Made by a program: the position numbers and the translations under genes
Part shown: one piece after another, positions 51,831-60,420 of the stretch
Numbering within the stretch: the stretch's first letter is position 1
Layout of the letters: each line of letters begins with the position of its first letter
Notes under the pieces: generated by a model
Database searches by the model: none
Told to the model about the DNA's origin: nothing
The model's input: the letters and a program-made list of their open reading frames with translations, nothing else
From: Planococcus maritimus
Lineage (GTDB): Bacteria; Bacillota; Bacilli; Bacillales_A; Planococcaceae
DNA: 64,000 nt
NCBI RefSeq assembly: GCF_001687625.2
Contig: NZ_CP016538.2
Span: 2,696,501 to 2,760,500 of the forward strand
Direction of reading: 5' to 3'

Positions 51831-53036
51831 ATGACAACCATTACCGAAGCACGTGAAACCATTACCGGATCGATTGAAAAGAATCGCGCCCACTACCTGC
51901 GCATCAGCCATGCCATCCATGAAAATCCAGAAATCGGCAATGAAGAAGTCTTTGCGAGCGGGCTGTTGACCGGTTTACTCGAAGAAGCCGGATTTCAGGT
52001 GGAAGATGGTGTCGCTGGCCATCAGACGGCTTTTTACGCAGTCCGCGACAGCCAAAAACCAGGGCCGACCATCGCTTTTCTAGCTGAGTACGACGCCTTG
52101 CCTGGAATTGGTCATGCATGTGGACACAATATTATTGGCACGACCAGTGTCGCAGCCGCGATAGCGCTCAGTAAAACCTTGGAATTGACCGGTGGGCGTG
52201 TCGTCGTCCTTGGCACACCCGCTGAGGAAGGCGGACCACACGGCAGCGCGAAAGGCAGCTTCGTCAAACACGGCCTGCTTGAAAAAATCGATGCTGCATT
52301 GATGCTTCATCCATCAGGAAATTCGGCGGTTACCGGCCCTTCGCTTGCCGTCGATCCCTTAAGTTTTCATTTTTACGGCAAGCCAGCCCATGCTGCAGGC
52401 TCTCCTGAAAAAGGCATTAATGCGCTCGATGCCGTGCTTCAACTGTTTAATGGCATCAACGCCCTTCGCCAGCAATTGCCAGATGATGCACGGGTTCATG
52501 GCATCATCACGCACGGAGGCGATGCACCGAATATTATTCCGGAGTACGCCTCCGCCCGTTTCTATATTCGCGGCGACTCCTGGAAGAAAACCGCTGAGAC
52601 GGCGAAAAAAATACGTGCCATCGCTGAAGGTGCTGCCCTTGCGACAGGGGCACGTGTCGAAATCGAGCGTTTCCAAAATGAAGTGAAAGATCTTGTCGTG
52701 ACGCCTGAACTCGATAAAATTCTTAAAGCGGAGCTTGAAACTTTGGGCGACAACGTAGCCGACTCGCGCATTTCTGGGCTCGGGTCGACCGATGCCGGCA
52801 ATATCAGCTATGAAGTGCCGACTGCCCATGGTTATATCAAAATCGGTCCTGAGAGCCTTATTGCCCATACCGAGGAATTCCGGGAAGCCGCCCGCTCCAA
52901 AGCAGGCGATGAGGCTTTGATCAGAGGCGCAAAAGCATTGGCACAAACCGGGTACCGCTTGCTGACGGAACATGCTTTATTGGCTCAAGTCAAACAAGCC
53001 CATGTCCGCTCACTGTCCGCCAAACAACAAGCTTAA
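51831..53036 (+). CDS. M20 amidohydrolase/peptidase in the methionine-uptake operon
   Basis: Cytosolic M20 metallo-amidohydrolase of 401 residues, AbgB-like. The site residues are in AEYDALPGIGHACGHNIIG, VVLGTPAEEGGPHGSAK, LMLHPSGNS and HTEEFREAA; the lid domain lies at about 175-300 (FHFYGKPAHAAGSPEKGINALDA). It follows metQ by 51 bases with only AGGGGG between, and no terminator separates them, so it is probably the fourth gene of the SAM-controlled unit. It may release methionine from N-acyl or dipeptide forms taken up by MetNIQ; that is inference. Confidence 0.87.
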   Translation: MTTITEARETITGSIEKNRAHYLRISHAIHENPEIGNEEVFASGLLTGLLEEAGFQVEDGVAGHQTAFYAVRDSQKPGPTIAFLAEYDALPGIGHACGHNIIGTTSVAAAIALSKTLELTGGRVVVLGTPAEEGGPHGSAKGSFVKHGLLEKIDAALMLHPSGNSAVTGPSLAVDPLSFHFYGKPAHAAGSPEKGINALDAVLQLFNGINALRQQLPDDARVHGIITHGGDAPNIIPEYASARFYIRGDSWKKTAETAKKIRAIAEGAALATGARVEIERFQNEVKDLVVTPELDKILKAELETLGDNVADSRISGLGSTDAGNISYEVPTAHGYIKIGPESLIAHTEEFREAARSKAGDEALIRGAKALAQTGYRLLTEHALLAQVKQAHVRSLSAKQQA

Positions 53037-53064
53037 AAACCAGCGCCCCGGCGCTGGTTTTTCT
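53035..53064 (+). terminator. Terminator of the metNIQ operon
   Basis: AAACCAGCGC (53037-53046) and GCGCTGGTTT (53051-53060) around CCCG, then TTCTG. Confidence 0.9.
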
Positions 53065-53120
53065 GTTTATTTCGAGTTTCGTGCTAAAATGGAGACATTA
53101 CCTACATAGGAGGCTTTACC

Positions 53121-54338
53121 ATGATCGAAAAGTTAATCGAACGTCTGATTCGCTACGCCAAAATCGACACGCAATCCGATTTTGAAAAGGATGCAACGCC
53201 CTCAACACCCGGCCAGTGGGATCTCCTCGCTGAACTGGAAAAAGAAATGAAAAGCGTCGGCTTAAAAGAAGTTGAAGTCGATGAGCACGGCTATTTATTC
53301 GGCACCTTGCCGGCTACTACTACTGAACAGCGACCGGTCATTGGTTTTTTGGCACATGTCGATACCGCGACCGACTTTACCGGCAAAGGCGTCAATCCAC
53401 AGCGCATTGAAAAATACGACGGCAAAGACATCCCATTAAACGGCAAAGTGACGATGAAAACGGCTGATTTCCCGGCTCTGCAAAATTACATCGGCCATAC
53501 TTTAATCACAACAGATGGCACGACCTTACTTGGTGCCGACAACAAGGCAGGCATTGCTGAAATCATGACAGCGATGGAATACTTGATCGAACATCCGGAA
53601 ATCGAGCACGGTAGGATTCGCGTCGGCTTCACGCCGGATGAGGAAATCGGCCGTGGCCCGCATAAATTTGATGTTGCCCGTTTCGGTGCCGATTATGCAT
53701 ATACGATGGACGGCGGTCCGCTTGGCGAACTTCAATACGAGAGCTTTAATGCCGCAAGCGCTAAACTGACCGTCCACGGAACGAGCGTCCATCCAGGTTC
53801 GGCAAAAGACAAAATGGTCAATGCCATCACGGTGGCCACCCGCTTCCAAGCGAAAATGCCTGCCGATGAAGTACCCGAGAAAACAGAAGGCTATGAAGGT
53901 TTTATCCATTTGAATAATTTCAACGGTTCTGTCGAGCAAGCAGTGCTCCAGTACCTTGTGCGCGATTTCGATAAAGGCAAATTCGAAGCGAAAAAACGCC
54001 ATATGGAACAAGTAGCGGCTGAATTGCAAGAAGAGTTCGGGAAAGAAGCAATCGAACTCGTGCTCGAAGACCAATACTATAATATGCGCGAGAAAATCGA
54101 GCCAGTTATAGAAATCGTCGACCAGGCAGAACAAGCGATGAAGACAGTGGCAATTTCACCTGATATCCTGCCTATTCGAGGCGGCACAGATGGGTCCCAA
54201 CTATCTTATATGGGCTTGCCAACGCCGAATATCTTTACGGGCGGCGAAAACTATCATGGTAAATTCGAGTTCATCTCTGCAGAGAACATGGAAAAAGCCA
54301 CTCAAGTCATTGTGGAAGTCGCAAAAACTGCAAAATAA
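53121..54338 (+). CDS. pepT: Peptidase T
   Basis: Cytosolic zinc tripeptidase of the M20B family (405 residues) that removes the N-terminal residue of tripeptides. Motifs: [15 protein letters not shown] (about 75), [19 protein letters not shown] (about 136), [15 protein letters not shown] (about 172), [19 protein letters not shown] (about 195) and [20 protein letters not shown] (about 355). AGGAGG precedes the ATG. It is a single-gene unit between two terminators. Confidence 0.95.
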   Translation: MIEKLIERLIRYAKIDTQSDFEKDATPSTPGQWDLLAELEKEMKSVGLKEVEVDEHGYLFGTLPATTTEQRPVIGFLAHVDTATDFTGKGVNPQRIEKYDGKDIPLNGKVTMKTADFPALQNYIGHTLITTDGTTLLGADNKAGIAEIMTAMEYLIEHPEIEHGRIRVGFTPDEEIGRGPHKFDVARFGADYAYTMDGGPLGELQYESFNAASAKLTVHGTSVHPGSAKDKMVNAITVATRFQAKMPADEVPEKTEGYEGFIHLNNFNGSVEQAVLQYLVRDFDKGKFEAKKRHMEQVAAELQEEFGKEAIELVLEDQYYNMREKIEPVIEIVDQAEQAMKTVAISPDILPIRGGTDGSQLSYMGLPTPNIFTGGENYHGKFEFISAENMEKATQVIVEVAKTAK

Positions 54339-54386
54339 TTGGCTTTCCCCTGAGCATTTCCCAGGAAATATTCAATAAGACTCCAT

Positions 54387-54418
54387 AAAAAAGCAGCGGC
54401 CTGTGCCGCTGCTTTTGT
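54387..54418 (+). terminator. Terminator of pepT
   Basis: AAAAGCAGCGGC (54389-54400) and GCCGCTGCTTTT (54405-54416) around CTGT. Confidence 0.9.
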
Positions 54419-54463
54419 GTGTACAGAATGTATCTCTCTGTTCGCCTAGTGCCATCACTCTTC

Positions 54464-55408
54464 TCAGAACTCGATACGATCGATTTTTGCGCCTGTCGAT
54501 TCGACGCCTTTCATGTATTTGATGCGTTTCTGGACAGCGGTTTCGTTCACTTGCTCATCCGCATGGTAAGACGAACGCACCATCGGGCCGGCCTCGCAAT
54601 GCTTAAAGCCTTTGGCGAGTGCGATTTCTTTTAATTCCTGGAATTCGTCCGGATGGTAATAACGGACCACATCCAAATGCTTCAATGTCGGCTGCAAATA
54701 CTGGCCAATCGTCATGATGTCGACTTTGTGCGCCAACAGGTCATCCATCGCCTCGATGATCTCTTCTTTCGTTTCCCCGAGTCCCACCATAATGCTCGAC
54801 TTGGTCGGCACATGCGGCGCGATTTCCTTGACACGCAATAACAATTCCAGCGAACGGTCGTAGGTTGCTCTTGCACGGACACGTTTTGTCAGGCGGCGCA
54901 CCGTTTCGATGTTGTGGTTAAAAATATCGGGTTCGCTGCTCATGAGCATGTGCAGGCTTTCGTAATCGCCTTTCATATCGGACGGTAAAATCTCGACTGT
55001 GGTTTCCGGCATTTTCCGGTGGATCGCGCGCACTGTTTCTGCAAAAACTGCTGCGCCTCCGTCCTTCAAGTCATCTCGGGCAACTGCTGTAACCACCACA
55101 TGTTTCAAGTTCATAATTTCCGTCGATTCCGCGACGCGCTCTGGCTCGCCCCAATCGAGTTCATTCGGAAGCCCAGTTTTCACGGCGCAGAATCGGCACG
55201 CACGTGTACAAGTGTCGCCCAAAATCATGAACGTCGCGGTACGGCGTTCGCTCCAGCATTCATGGATATTCGGGCATTTCGCCTCCTCGCACACTGTGTT
55301 CAAGTTTTTCTCGCGCATCAATTTCTTTAAATCGTTATACGTTTCGTTCGTATTTAATTTTACCTTTAGCCATTCGGGTTTACGTTCACGCTGCTTTGTC
55401 TTTGTCAT
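54464..55408 (-). CDS. lipA: Lipoyl synthase LipA
   Basis: Radical SAM enzyme (314 residues) that inserts two sulfurs into protein-bound octanoyl groups. It has both iron-sulfur sites: the auxiliary cluster [12 protein letters not shown] (C-x4-C-x5-C, about 40-51) and the radical SAM motif CTRACRFC (C-x3-C-x2-C). The C-terminal RSSYHADE carries the conserved Ser ligand. The ATG overlaps the stop of lipM (ATGA), so the two are coupled. It belongs to the TPP-riboswitch-led transcript upstream. Confidence 0.95.
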   Translation of the reverse strand: MTKTKQRERKPEWLKVKLNTNETYNDLKKLMREKNLNTVCEEAKCPNIHECWSERRTATFMILGDTCTRACRFCAVKTGLPNELDWGEPERVAESTEIMNLKHVVVTAVARDDLKDGGAAVFAETVRAIHRKMPETTVEILPSDMKGDYESLHMLMSSEPDIFNHNIETVRRLTKRVRARATYDRSLELLLRVKEIAPHVPTKSSIMVGLGETKEEIIEAMDDLLAHKVDIMTIGQYLQPTLKHLDVVRYYHPDEFQELKEIALAKGFKHCEAGPMVRSSYHADEQVNETAVQKRIKYMKGVESTGAKIDRIEF

Positions 55409-56241
55409 CGCATAAGTTCCCCTTTCTCTTCTCGTCTGTGGTTCCATTGTTCACTTGCGTATTTGGCTTCGAGCATGCGTACTTCTTCCAGCAATTCAGC
55501 AGGCGGTTCGAATTTTTCCAAGCGTATGCCAAGTCCTTTTCCAAACCCACTCTTGAAAGCATTCTGGGCTACTTCTAAACTTATTGGTTCCCCCATCAGC
55601 TCATTGATCGCAACGGCGCGTGACCGGAACGCTCGGCGCGCTTTTTCTTTCACGGCTTCGTTCGGATAGACAAATAGTTCAAACAAACGGTTCTCATCCA
55701 GCTCGAGTGGAATCGATCCGTGCTGCAAAATGATGCCTTGTTTTCTTGTCTGTGCGCTGCCGGCTGCTTTGCGCCCATCAACCGTCAATTCATGCCAAGA
55801 CGGTTCTTCGAAACAGACTGCTGACGCTTGTTTCGAACGCTTTGTTTCTGCCGCAAGCTGTGCCTCGATTCCCAAATTGCGATAGCCTTCAATCAATCCG
55901 CGTGAAATGACCAAATACGCTTCTTTCACTGATTTTGGCATGGACGGATGCTGCTCTGGAATCACCACGCTATAGGTGAGTTCTTGGTCGTGAAGTACAG
56001 CTTTGCCGCCTGTCTGTCTCCTGACCAAAGGAATTCCCAATTGTGCAGCACGTTCAAGATCAATACTGCCATTCAGTTTCTGGAAGAATCCCACTGAAAT
56101 TCCGGCTGGCGCCCAAGCATAAAATCTAAGGACTGGTTTCATGCCAGTCTTGCGCTGCCAATTCATCAAGGCTTCATCCATTGCCATATTGTAGGCCGGC
56201 GTGCAAACTCCCGACTCCATATAGCCCCATGTTTCATCCAA
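55405..56241 (-). CDS. lipM: Octanoyltransferase LipM
   Basis: Octanoyl-ACP:protein transferase (278 residues) of the LplA/BPL fold, the first step of lipoate synthesis in Bacilli, normally acting on GcvH. Motifs: [37 protein letters not shown] (the RRQTGG block) and the active-site Cys in [20 protein letters not shown] (about residue 143), the pattern of LipM rather than LplA. It starts about 50 bases after a riboswitch terminator; the ribosome site is GAGAGGAG. The next gene is lipA, a direct functional partner. Confidence 0.92.
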   Translation of the reverse strand: MDETWGYMESGVCTPAYNMAMDEALMNWQRKTGMKPVLRFYAWAPAGISVGFFQKLNGSIDLERAAQLGIPLVRRQTGGKAVLHDQELTYSVVIPEQHPSMPKSVKEAYLVISRGLIEGYRNLGIEAQLAAETKRSKQASAVCFEEPSWHELTVDGRKAAGSAQTRKQGIILQHGSIPLELDENRLFELFVYPNEAVKEKARRAFRSRAVAINELMGEPISLEVAQNAFKSGFGKGLGIRLEKFEPPAELLEEVRMLEAKYASEQWNHRREEKGELMR

Positions 56242-56284
56242 AATATCTCAACTCCTCTCAGCTTATGCATGACTCCCGAGTGCA

Positions 56285-56320
56285 TAAAAAAACACCGCTT
56301 TCCCATGGGAAAGCGGTGTA
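56285..56320 (-). terminator. Riboswitch terminator before lipM
   Basis: A perfect 28-bp palindrome (56292-56319) gives a 12-bp stem with a CATG loop; the minus strand continues TTTTTTATGC. It lies 25 bases after the TPP aptamer. Confidence 0.93.
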
Positions 56321-56344
56321 TGCAGGCAAAAGAAAGCATACGTA

Positions 56345-56434
56345 CCACTTCCCTCCGCTGGCATGGTCCAGATCAGGTTCAAGGGGTCCAAGCATTCGCT
56401 CGTCTCAGCCAGTCAGTTCCGGCTCCCCCAGTGG
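56345..56434 (-). ncRNA. TPP (THI-box) riboswitch upstream of lipM-lipA
   Basis: The minus strand carries the complete THI-box: CCACT (P1), GGGGAGCC, GGCTGAGA, ACCCCTTGAACCTGATCTGG, ATGCCAGCG, GAGGGAAGTGG closing P1. A GTATGC...GCATAC pairing between aptamer and terminator could act as antiterminator. Binding of thiamine pyrophosphate should favour termination before lipM. Confidence 0.95.
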
Positions 56435-56484
56435 TCAGCTATGTATAGTTCTCCTAGAGTTTACCATTCTCGCGAAAAAATCAC

Positions 56485-56513
56485 AATATACAAAATAGTT
56501 TTTTCTTTATCAA
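56485..56513 (-). promoter_or_regulatory. Sigma-A promoter of the TPP riboswitch-lipM-lipA transcript
   Basis: Minus-strand TTGATA (56513-56508) and TATATT (56490-56485) with a 17-base spacer, 50 bases before the aptamer. Confidence 0.72.
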
Positions 56514-56550
56514 TTTAAGGATTTTATGGACTCGCTTTTATACAAAAAGA

Positions 56551-56588
56551 AACTCTCCCATTTCCGATATCCAGGAGAAGGGAGAGTT
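56551..56588 (-). terminator. Terminator of the V4R-STAS gene
   Basis: AACTCTCCC (56551-56559) and GGGAGAGTT (56580-56588); the minus strand continues TCTTTTTG. Confidence 0.82.
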
Positions 56589-56591
56589 GCT

Positions 56592-57611
56592 TTAGATAAT
56601 GGTTTTACCCTTTTGCGCCAGTGCAAAATGGATACTGTGCTGGAGCGTGCGGAAGCAGTCGTAACTTGAAAGGTCTACGCCTGCTTCTGTAATCGTCATG
56701 CTAGTATGCGGCGAAATGCCTGCTAGTATAGTCTTTGTACCAATTAAAGAAGCCGCAGAGCCCAATTTTTCAATCAGCATCGCTGTATGTTGGTTAAAGC
56801 TTTCATTCAGCCCCGTCAAATCGAGCAGCAAATAATGGGCTTTGTATTTCGGCAGGTTCTCAAGTGTTTTGACCAATAGTTCCTCAGCACGCGCTTCATC
56901 GTACCGGCCAAGAAGCGGGACGACGACAATATCTTCTAGTACCGGGATGAGCGGCGAGGAAATTTCACTGATCATGGCGTGAAGATCTGCTGTCTTTTCA
57001 TCTACGAGCTGCTCCAGTTCACGGATTTTTTCTGATTCCTTGCGGCGTGCGAGCGTATGAATATTCTTTTCAATCGTTTCGTCCGATGGAAAATAACGAA
57101 TTAAGCATTCGTCGTGCCCTTCGATTTGCGAATGGACGACATCGTACCATATACTGCGCCCTAAAAGAGAGCTAAAGATGCCGGCATAATGAGCCGGCAA
57201 AAAACTGCCACCGGTCTTTTTGCCTTGTGCGAGATTAATTTGGTATTCCCAGCTGTCTTTCAACATTACTTCCAATGTTCCTGCCGATTCATCCAAATTG
57301 TGAATAGATGCTACTCCCCAGCCAGCTGATGCATATGTATTAGTAATGAGTTCAGATGCTTTCATTGCAGATATGCCACCCATGTTATGGAAATAGGCTC
57401 CCACTACTTGGCCTTGGCGAAATCCTGTTGACTCTAAAACGACAGCAGCCGCATCTTCACCCGAAATTTCTTCGATAGAATCGAAAAACATTTTCATTGC
57501 TGTCGATGTCCAAAACAGCACGGAATTCTGTCCTTCAAACAGAAAACGCCCTCGCGAAAGGTCCCATTCAAAATCCAGCCCGCCCACATTTATCTTCGGT
57601 TGTTGCGTCAT
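56592..57611 (-). CDS. V4R-like sensor plus STAS domain protein (RsbR-like)
   Basis: Cytosolic protein of 339 residues. The N-terminal ~195 residues resemble the XylR_N/V4R ligand-binding fold, with HYAGIFSSLLGRSIWYDVVH and EGHDECLIRYFPSDE. A coiled coil follows (about 198-220, ARRKESEKIRELEQLVDEKT), and a STAS domain ends the protein (about 225-330: PLIPVLEDIVVVPLLG, HYLLLDLTGL and TKTILAGISPH). The layout matches stressosome-type RsbR paralogues that swap the sensing domain. The Ser/Thr phosphorylation site is not certain by eye. GGAGG precedes the ATG. It is likely a regulator, signal unknown. Confidence 0.78.
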   Translation of the reverse strand: MTQQPKINVGGLDFEWDLSRGRFLFEGQNSVLFWTSTAMKMFFDSIEEISGEDAAAVVLESTGFRQGQVVGAYFHNMGGISAMKASELITNTYASAGWGVASIHNLDESAGTLEVMLKDSWEYQINLAQGKKTGGSFLPAHYAGIFSSLLGRSIWYDVVHSQIEGHDECLIRYFPSDETIEKNIHTLARRKESEKIRELEQLVDEKTADLHAMISEISSPLIPVLEDIVVVPLLGRYDEARAEELLVKTLENLPKYKAHYLLLDLTGLNESFNQHTAMLIEKLGSAASLIGTKTILAGISPHTSMTITEAGVDLSSYDCFRTLQHSIHFALAQKGKTII

Positions 57612-57745
57612 TGTATAGCCAGCCTCCTTATTTTGAACTATTAAATTATCATACGCCAGCCGACGATCTCCAGCAAGTTCTAATGTTTTAAAGCATGCCG
57701 ATTAAGGAATAGAAGGAGAAGAACGCTAAAGGAGAGGTGCTAACG

Positions 57746-57976
57746 ATGGCAGAAGAAAAACGTTTCAACGAAAAGGAACGCAAATCAAGCGACGGGGCTC
57801 CAATGGATAATCCTGAGCAAATCAAGACGGACAAAGAAACCATGACCGAAATGCATGAAGAAGAAATGAACGTGGACTCCATTCCTTTAGAAGACTTGAA
57901 ACAGGATATGGAAAACGAAAAAAATCCGCGCGACACTAAAGATGATTCAGCCAGCGAGGAAAAACATCCAGAATGA
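57746..57976 (+). CDS. Small acidic, disordered hypothetical protein
   Basis: A 76-residue, very hydrophilic protein (about half D, E, K, N) with no hydrophobic core, expected to be disordered in solution. AAAGGAGAGG lies 8 bases before the ATG, clear support for translation. It stands 60 bases before the pyridoxamine-oxidase-like gene on the same strand, perhaps a stress operon. I do not recognise the family; function unknown. Confidence 0.72.
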   Translation: MAEEKRFNEKERKSSDGAPMDNPEQIKTDKETMTEMHEEEMNVDSIPLEDLKQDMENEKNPRDTKDDSASEEKHPE

Positions 57977-58037
57977 TCTACCCTCACGGCTTTTAAAGAC
58001 AGTATTTTAAAAGACTTACCTTAAAGGAGAGATAGAA

Positions 58038-58460
58038 ATGGCACAAGAAGAACTAAAACAGCAAGCATTAAAAATCATGGAAGACAGCATGATTGGGACC
58101 TTGGCGACCATCAAAGAAAATAAGCCGCATTCCCGTTACATGACCTTCTTCAACGATGAGTTTACTTTATACACCGCGACTAGCAAGCAAACACAAAAAG
58201 TGGATGAGCTGGAACAAAACCCGAACGCCCATATCCTGCTTGGCTATGAAGGTGAAGGCATCGGCGATAGCTTCCTTGAAATCGAGGGACAGATGTCGTT
58301 GCGAGATGACCAAGAATTGATTGATAAAGTATGGAATGAACATTTAAACGGTTGGTTCGACGGTCCTGAAGACCCGAACTTAATTATCTTAGCAATTACA
58401 CCAACACGTGTCCGTTTGATGAACCGTAAAGGCAAAGATCCACAAACGATTGAACTGTAA
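58038..58460 (+). CDS. Pyridoxamine 5'-phosphate oxidase-family (general stress) protein
   Basis: FMN-binding split-barrel protein of 140 residues, similar to general stress protein 26/YdaG. The early segment MIGTLATIKENKPHSRYMTFF and the central FTLYTATSKQTQKVDELEQNPNAHILLGYEG are typical; the end ITPTRVRLMNRKG is the closing strand. True PNPOx activity is unlikely in this subfamily. AAAGGAGAG precedes the ATG. It is followed by a terminator shared with nsrR. Confidence 0.85.
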   Translation: MAQEELKQQALKIMEDSMIGTLATIKENKPHSRYMTFFNDEFTLYTATSKQTQKVDELEQNPNAHILLGYEGEGIGDSFLEIEGQMSLRDDQELIDKVWNEHLNGWFDGPEDPNLIILAITPTRVRLMNRKGKDPQTIEL

Positions 58461-58462
58461 AC

Positions 58463-58490
58463 AAAAGCCTCCAATCATGGAGGCTTTTTT
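58463..58490. terminator. Bidirectional terminator between the PNPOx-like gene and nsrR
   Basis: AAAAGCCTCC and GGAGGCTTTT around AATCAT, with T-run on the plus strand and TTTTGTTT on the minus strand. Confidence 0.88.
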
Positions 58491-58923
58491 ACGTGCGCAG
58501 CAAGTCGCGCAATCCTTCTTTATTGAACAGCAAATCTTGCAGGCTGTATTCATCCAATACGGCTAAATAAGCATTCAATGCCTTGCCTAGAACACCACGA
58601 AGCCCACAGATTGGCGAGATTGGACATGTATTGGTCTCAGGATTGAAGCATTCCACCAAGTGAAAATCCTCTTCCATCCGCCGGACAACCGCCCCGACAT
58701 TAATATTCTCGGGGAGATCTGCGAGACGCATGCCCCCGCCTCTACCTCTTACCGTTTCGATGAATCCCGCTTTGCCAAGTTCAAACGTGACTTTCATCAA
58801 ATGATTTTTCGATATATGGTAAGCATCCGAAATTTCCTGAATGGTAGTCAGTTTGCTTTCTTCTTTTGTTCCCAAATAAATGAGGACACGCAATGAATAA
58901 TCCGTATACATCGTTAATTTCAT
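58489..58923 (-). CDS. nsrR: Nitric-oxide-sensing Rrf2 repressor NsrR
   Basis: Rrf2-family transcription factor of 144 residues. The winged helix (about 1-65) begins MKLTMYTDYSLRVLIYLG. The iron-sulfur cluster Cys residues are in ECFNPETNTCPISPIC (about 90-105), as in NO-sensing NsrR proteins. The ATG at 58923 has GGAAGGTG upstream. It is divergent from hmp, with a clear NsrR-type operator between, so it should repress hmp until NO damages its cluster. Confidence 0.93.
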   Translation of the reverse strand: MKLTMYTDYSLRVLIYLGTKEESKLTTIQEISDAYHISKNHLMKVTFELGKAGFIETVRGRGGGMRLADLPENINVGAVVRRMEEDFHLVECFNPETNTCPISPICGLRGVLGKALNAYLAVLDEYSLQDLLFNKEGLRDLLRT

Positions 58924-59059
58924 CGGTCTCACCTTCCCTGTTTGTCTATTATACGCGCCGCTATAATTCCTGAAAAGAAAACGCGCCCACAGAATCCCAG
59001 CTTTTTTAACTGTTATTACGTGTGTGACTTTTCTGTGAAATGAAATGTGTCTAAATTTT

Positions 59060-59084
59060 AAAGATGTATTTTAAATATATCTTT
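59060..59084. promoter_or_regulatory. NsrR operator upstream of hmp
   Basis: A near-perfect 25-bp palindrome: AAAGAT-GTAT-TT and its mirror ATAT-ATCTTT around a central TAA. It fits the recalled NsrR consensus ATRTATYTTAAATATAT and overlaps the -35 position of the -10-like TATAGT at 59101-59106. Confidence 0.85.
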
Positions 59085-59138
59085 AAATAATTTTTCGGTT
59101 TATAGTGTGGTTATAGAAAACAAAAGGAGAGATTGACT

Positions 59139-60320
59139 ATGTTATCAGAACAAACAAGAACCATCGTCAAATCCACTGCCCCTGTATTAGCTGAACACGG
59201 AAAAACCATTACCACTGTTTTTTACCATAATATGTTCAACGCGCATCCGGAACTTTTAAATATTTTTAACCAAGCCAACCAAAAACAAGGCCGCCAGCAA
59301 ACGGCGCTAGCCAACACTGTTTATGCGGCCGCTGTCCATATCGATAATCTCGAAGCCATTCTTCCAGCAGTTGTTCAGATTGCGAACAAACACGTTAGTC
59401 TTGGCGTTAAAGCTGAGCATTATCCAATTGTTGGCGAATACTTGTTGAAGGCGATTGAAGAAGTGCTTGGCGATGCGGCGACGGATGAAATTATCAATGC
59501 CTGGGCAGAAGCATACGGCGTTATTGCCGATGTCTTCATCAGCATCGAGAATGGCATGTATGAAAAATCAGAAACACAAGAAAATGGCTGGAGTTTCTTC
59601 AAAGACTTCACGATCGCACGAAAAGTGAAAGAAAGCGACAACATCACTTCCTTCTATTTAAAACCCGCAGACGGAAACAATGTGCCTAGTTATGATGCTG
59701 GCCAGTACATTACAGTTCGACTGGCGATTCCCGGAGAAGAATTCCTGTTTAACCGCCAATATAGCCTGTCCCAAGCATCTCGCCCTGATGAGTTCCGCAT
59801 TTCCGTCAAACGCGAAGCCGATAACGACCCGAACGGTCTAGTTTCTGTTTATTTACATGAGCAAATGGAAGAAGGCGACACCATTGAAGTGAGCGCACCT
59901 GCCGGCGAATTCGTGCTTGATGTAAAGCGCGACACACCTGTCGCCTTCGTCAGCGGCGGCGTGGGGATCACCCCGATGATGAGCATGTTCGAAACTGTTG
60001 CCACACAAACGCCAGAACGCCCGGTTTCGTTCCTGCACGCAGCACGCAACGAAACCGTGCATGCTTTCGATAAGGATATCCAACAATACGTCGCGACGAT
60101 GGACAATGCTAAATACAAAACTTTGTATTCCGATGATCCGCAAGGCTATATCACGCGTGAATTATTGGAAGACATGATCGATGTAAACGGTGAAGTCTAC
60201 GTTTGCGGGCCAGTACCTTTCATGGAAAAAATGATCAGCGAATTGCGCGTCATCGGCATGACCGATGCGCAGATCCATTACGAGTTTTTCGGCCCCGCAA
60301 TCACGCTTCAAACGGTTTAA
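59139..60320 (+). CDS. hmp: Flavohemoprotein (nitric oxide dioxygenase) Hmp
   Basis: Cytosolic enzyme of 393 residues that converts NO and O2 to nitrate using NAD(P)H. A globin domain (about 1-140, proximal His in AAAVHIDNLEAI) is joined to a ferredoxin-reductase domain: FAD motif FNRQYSLSQAS, NAD region FVSGGVGITPMMSM and CGPVPFMEKM, ending in YEFFGPA. AAAGGAGAG fixes the ATG at 59139; an in-frame TTG six bases earlier is rejected. Induction by NO through NsrR is expected. Confidence 0.95.
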   Translation: MLSEQTRTIVKSTAPVLAEHGKTITTVFYHNMFNAHPELLNIFNQANQKQGRQQTALANTVYAAAVHIDNLEAILPAVVQIANKHVSLGVKAEHYPIVGEYLLKAIEEVLGDAATDEIINAWAEAYGVIADVFISIENGMYEKSETQENGWSFFKDFTIARKVKESDNITSFYLKPADGNNVPSYDAGQYITVRLAIPGEEFLFNRQYSLSQASRPDEFRISVKREADNDPNGLVSVYLHEQMEEGDTIEVSAPAGEFVLDVKRDTPVAFVSGGVGITPMMSMFETVATQTPERPVSFLHAARNETVHAFDKDIQQYVATMDNAKYKTLYSDDPQGYITRELLEDMIDVNGEVYVCGPVPFMEKMISELRVIGMTDAQIHYEFFGPAITLQTV

Positions 60321-60330
60321 CTGCCAAAAG

Positions 60331-60363
60331 AACGCTTCGCTGATGAGCGAAGCGTTTTTTTAT
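60331..60363 (+). terminator. Terminator of hmp
   Basis: AACGCTTCGCT and AGCGAAGCGTT around GATG, followed by TTTTTTATTG. Confidence 0.92.
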
Positions 60364-60420
60364 TGTGGCTTGGCAGTTTTACGCTCTTCCGGTAGCATGG
60401 TGAGAAAAGGGGGAATCGTG

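Noticed and set aside
56166..56348. 60-codon frame on the minus strand before lipM
   Set aside because: It reads through the riboswitch terminator and overlaps lipM in another frame.
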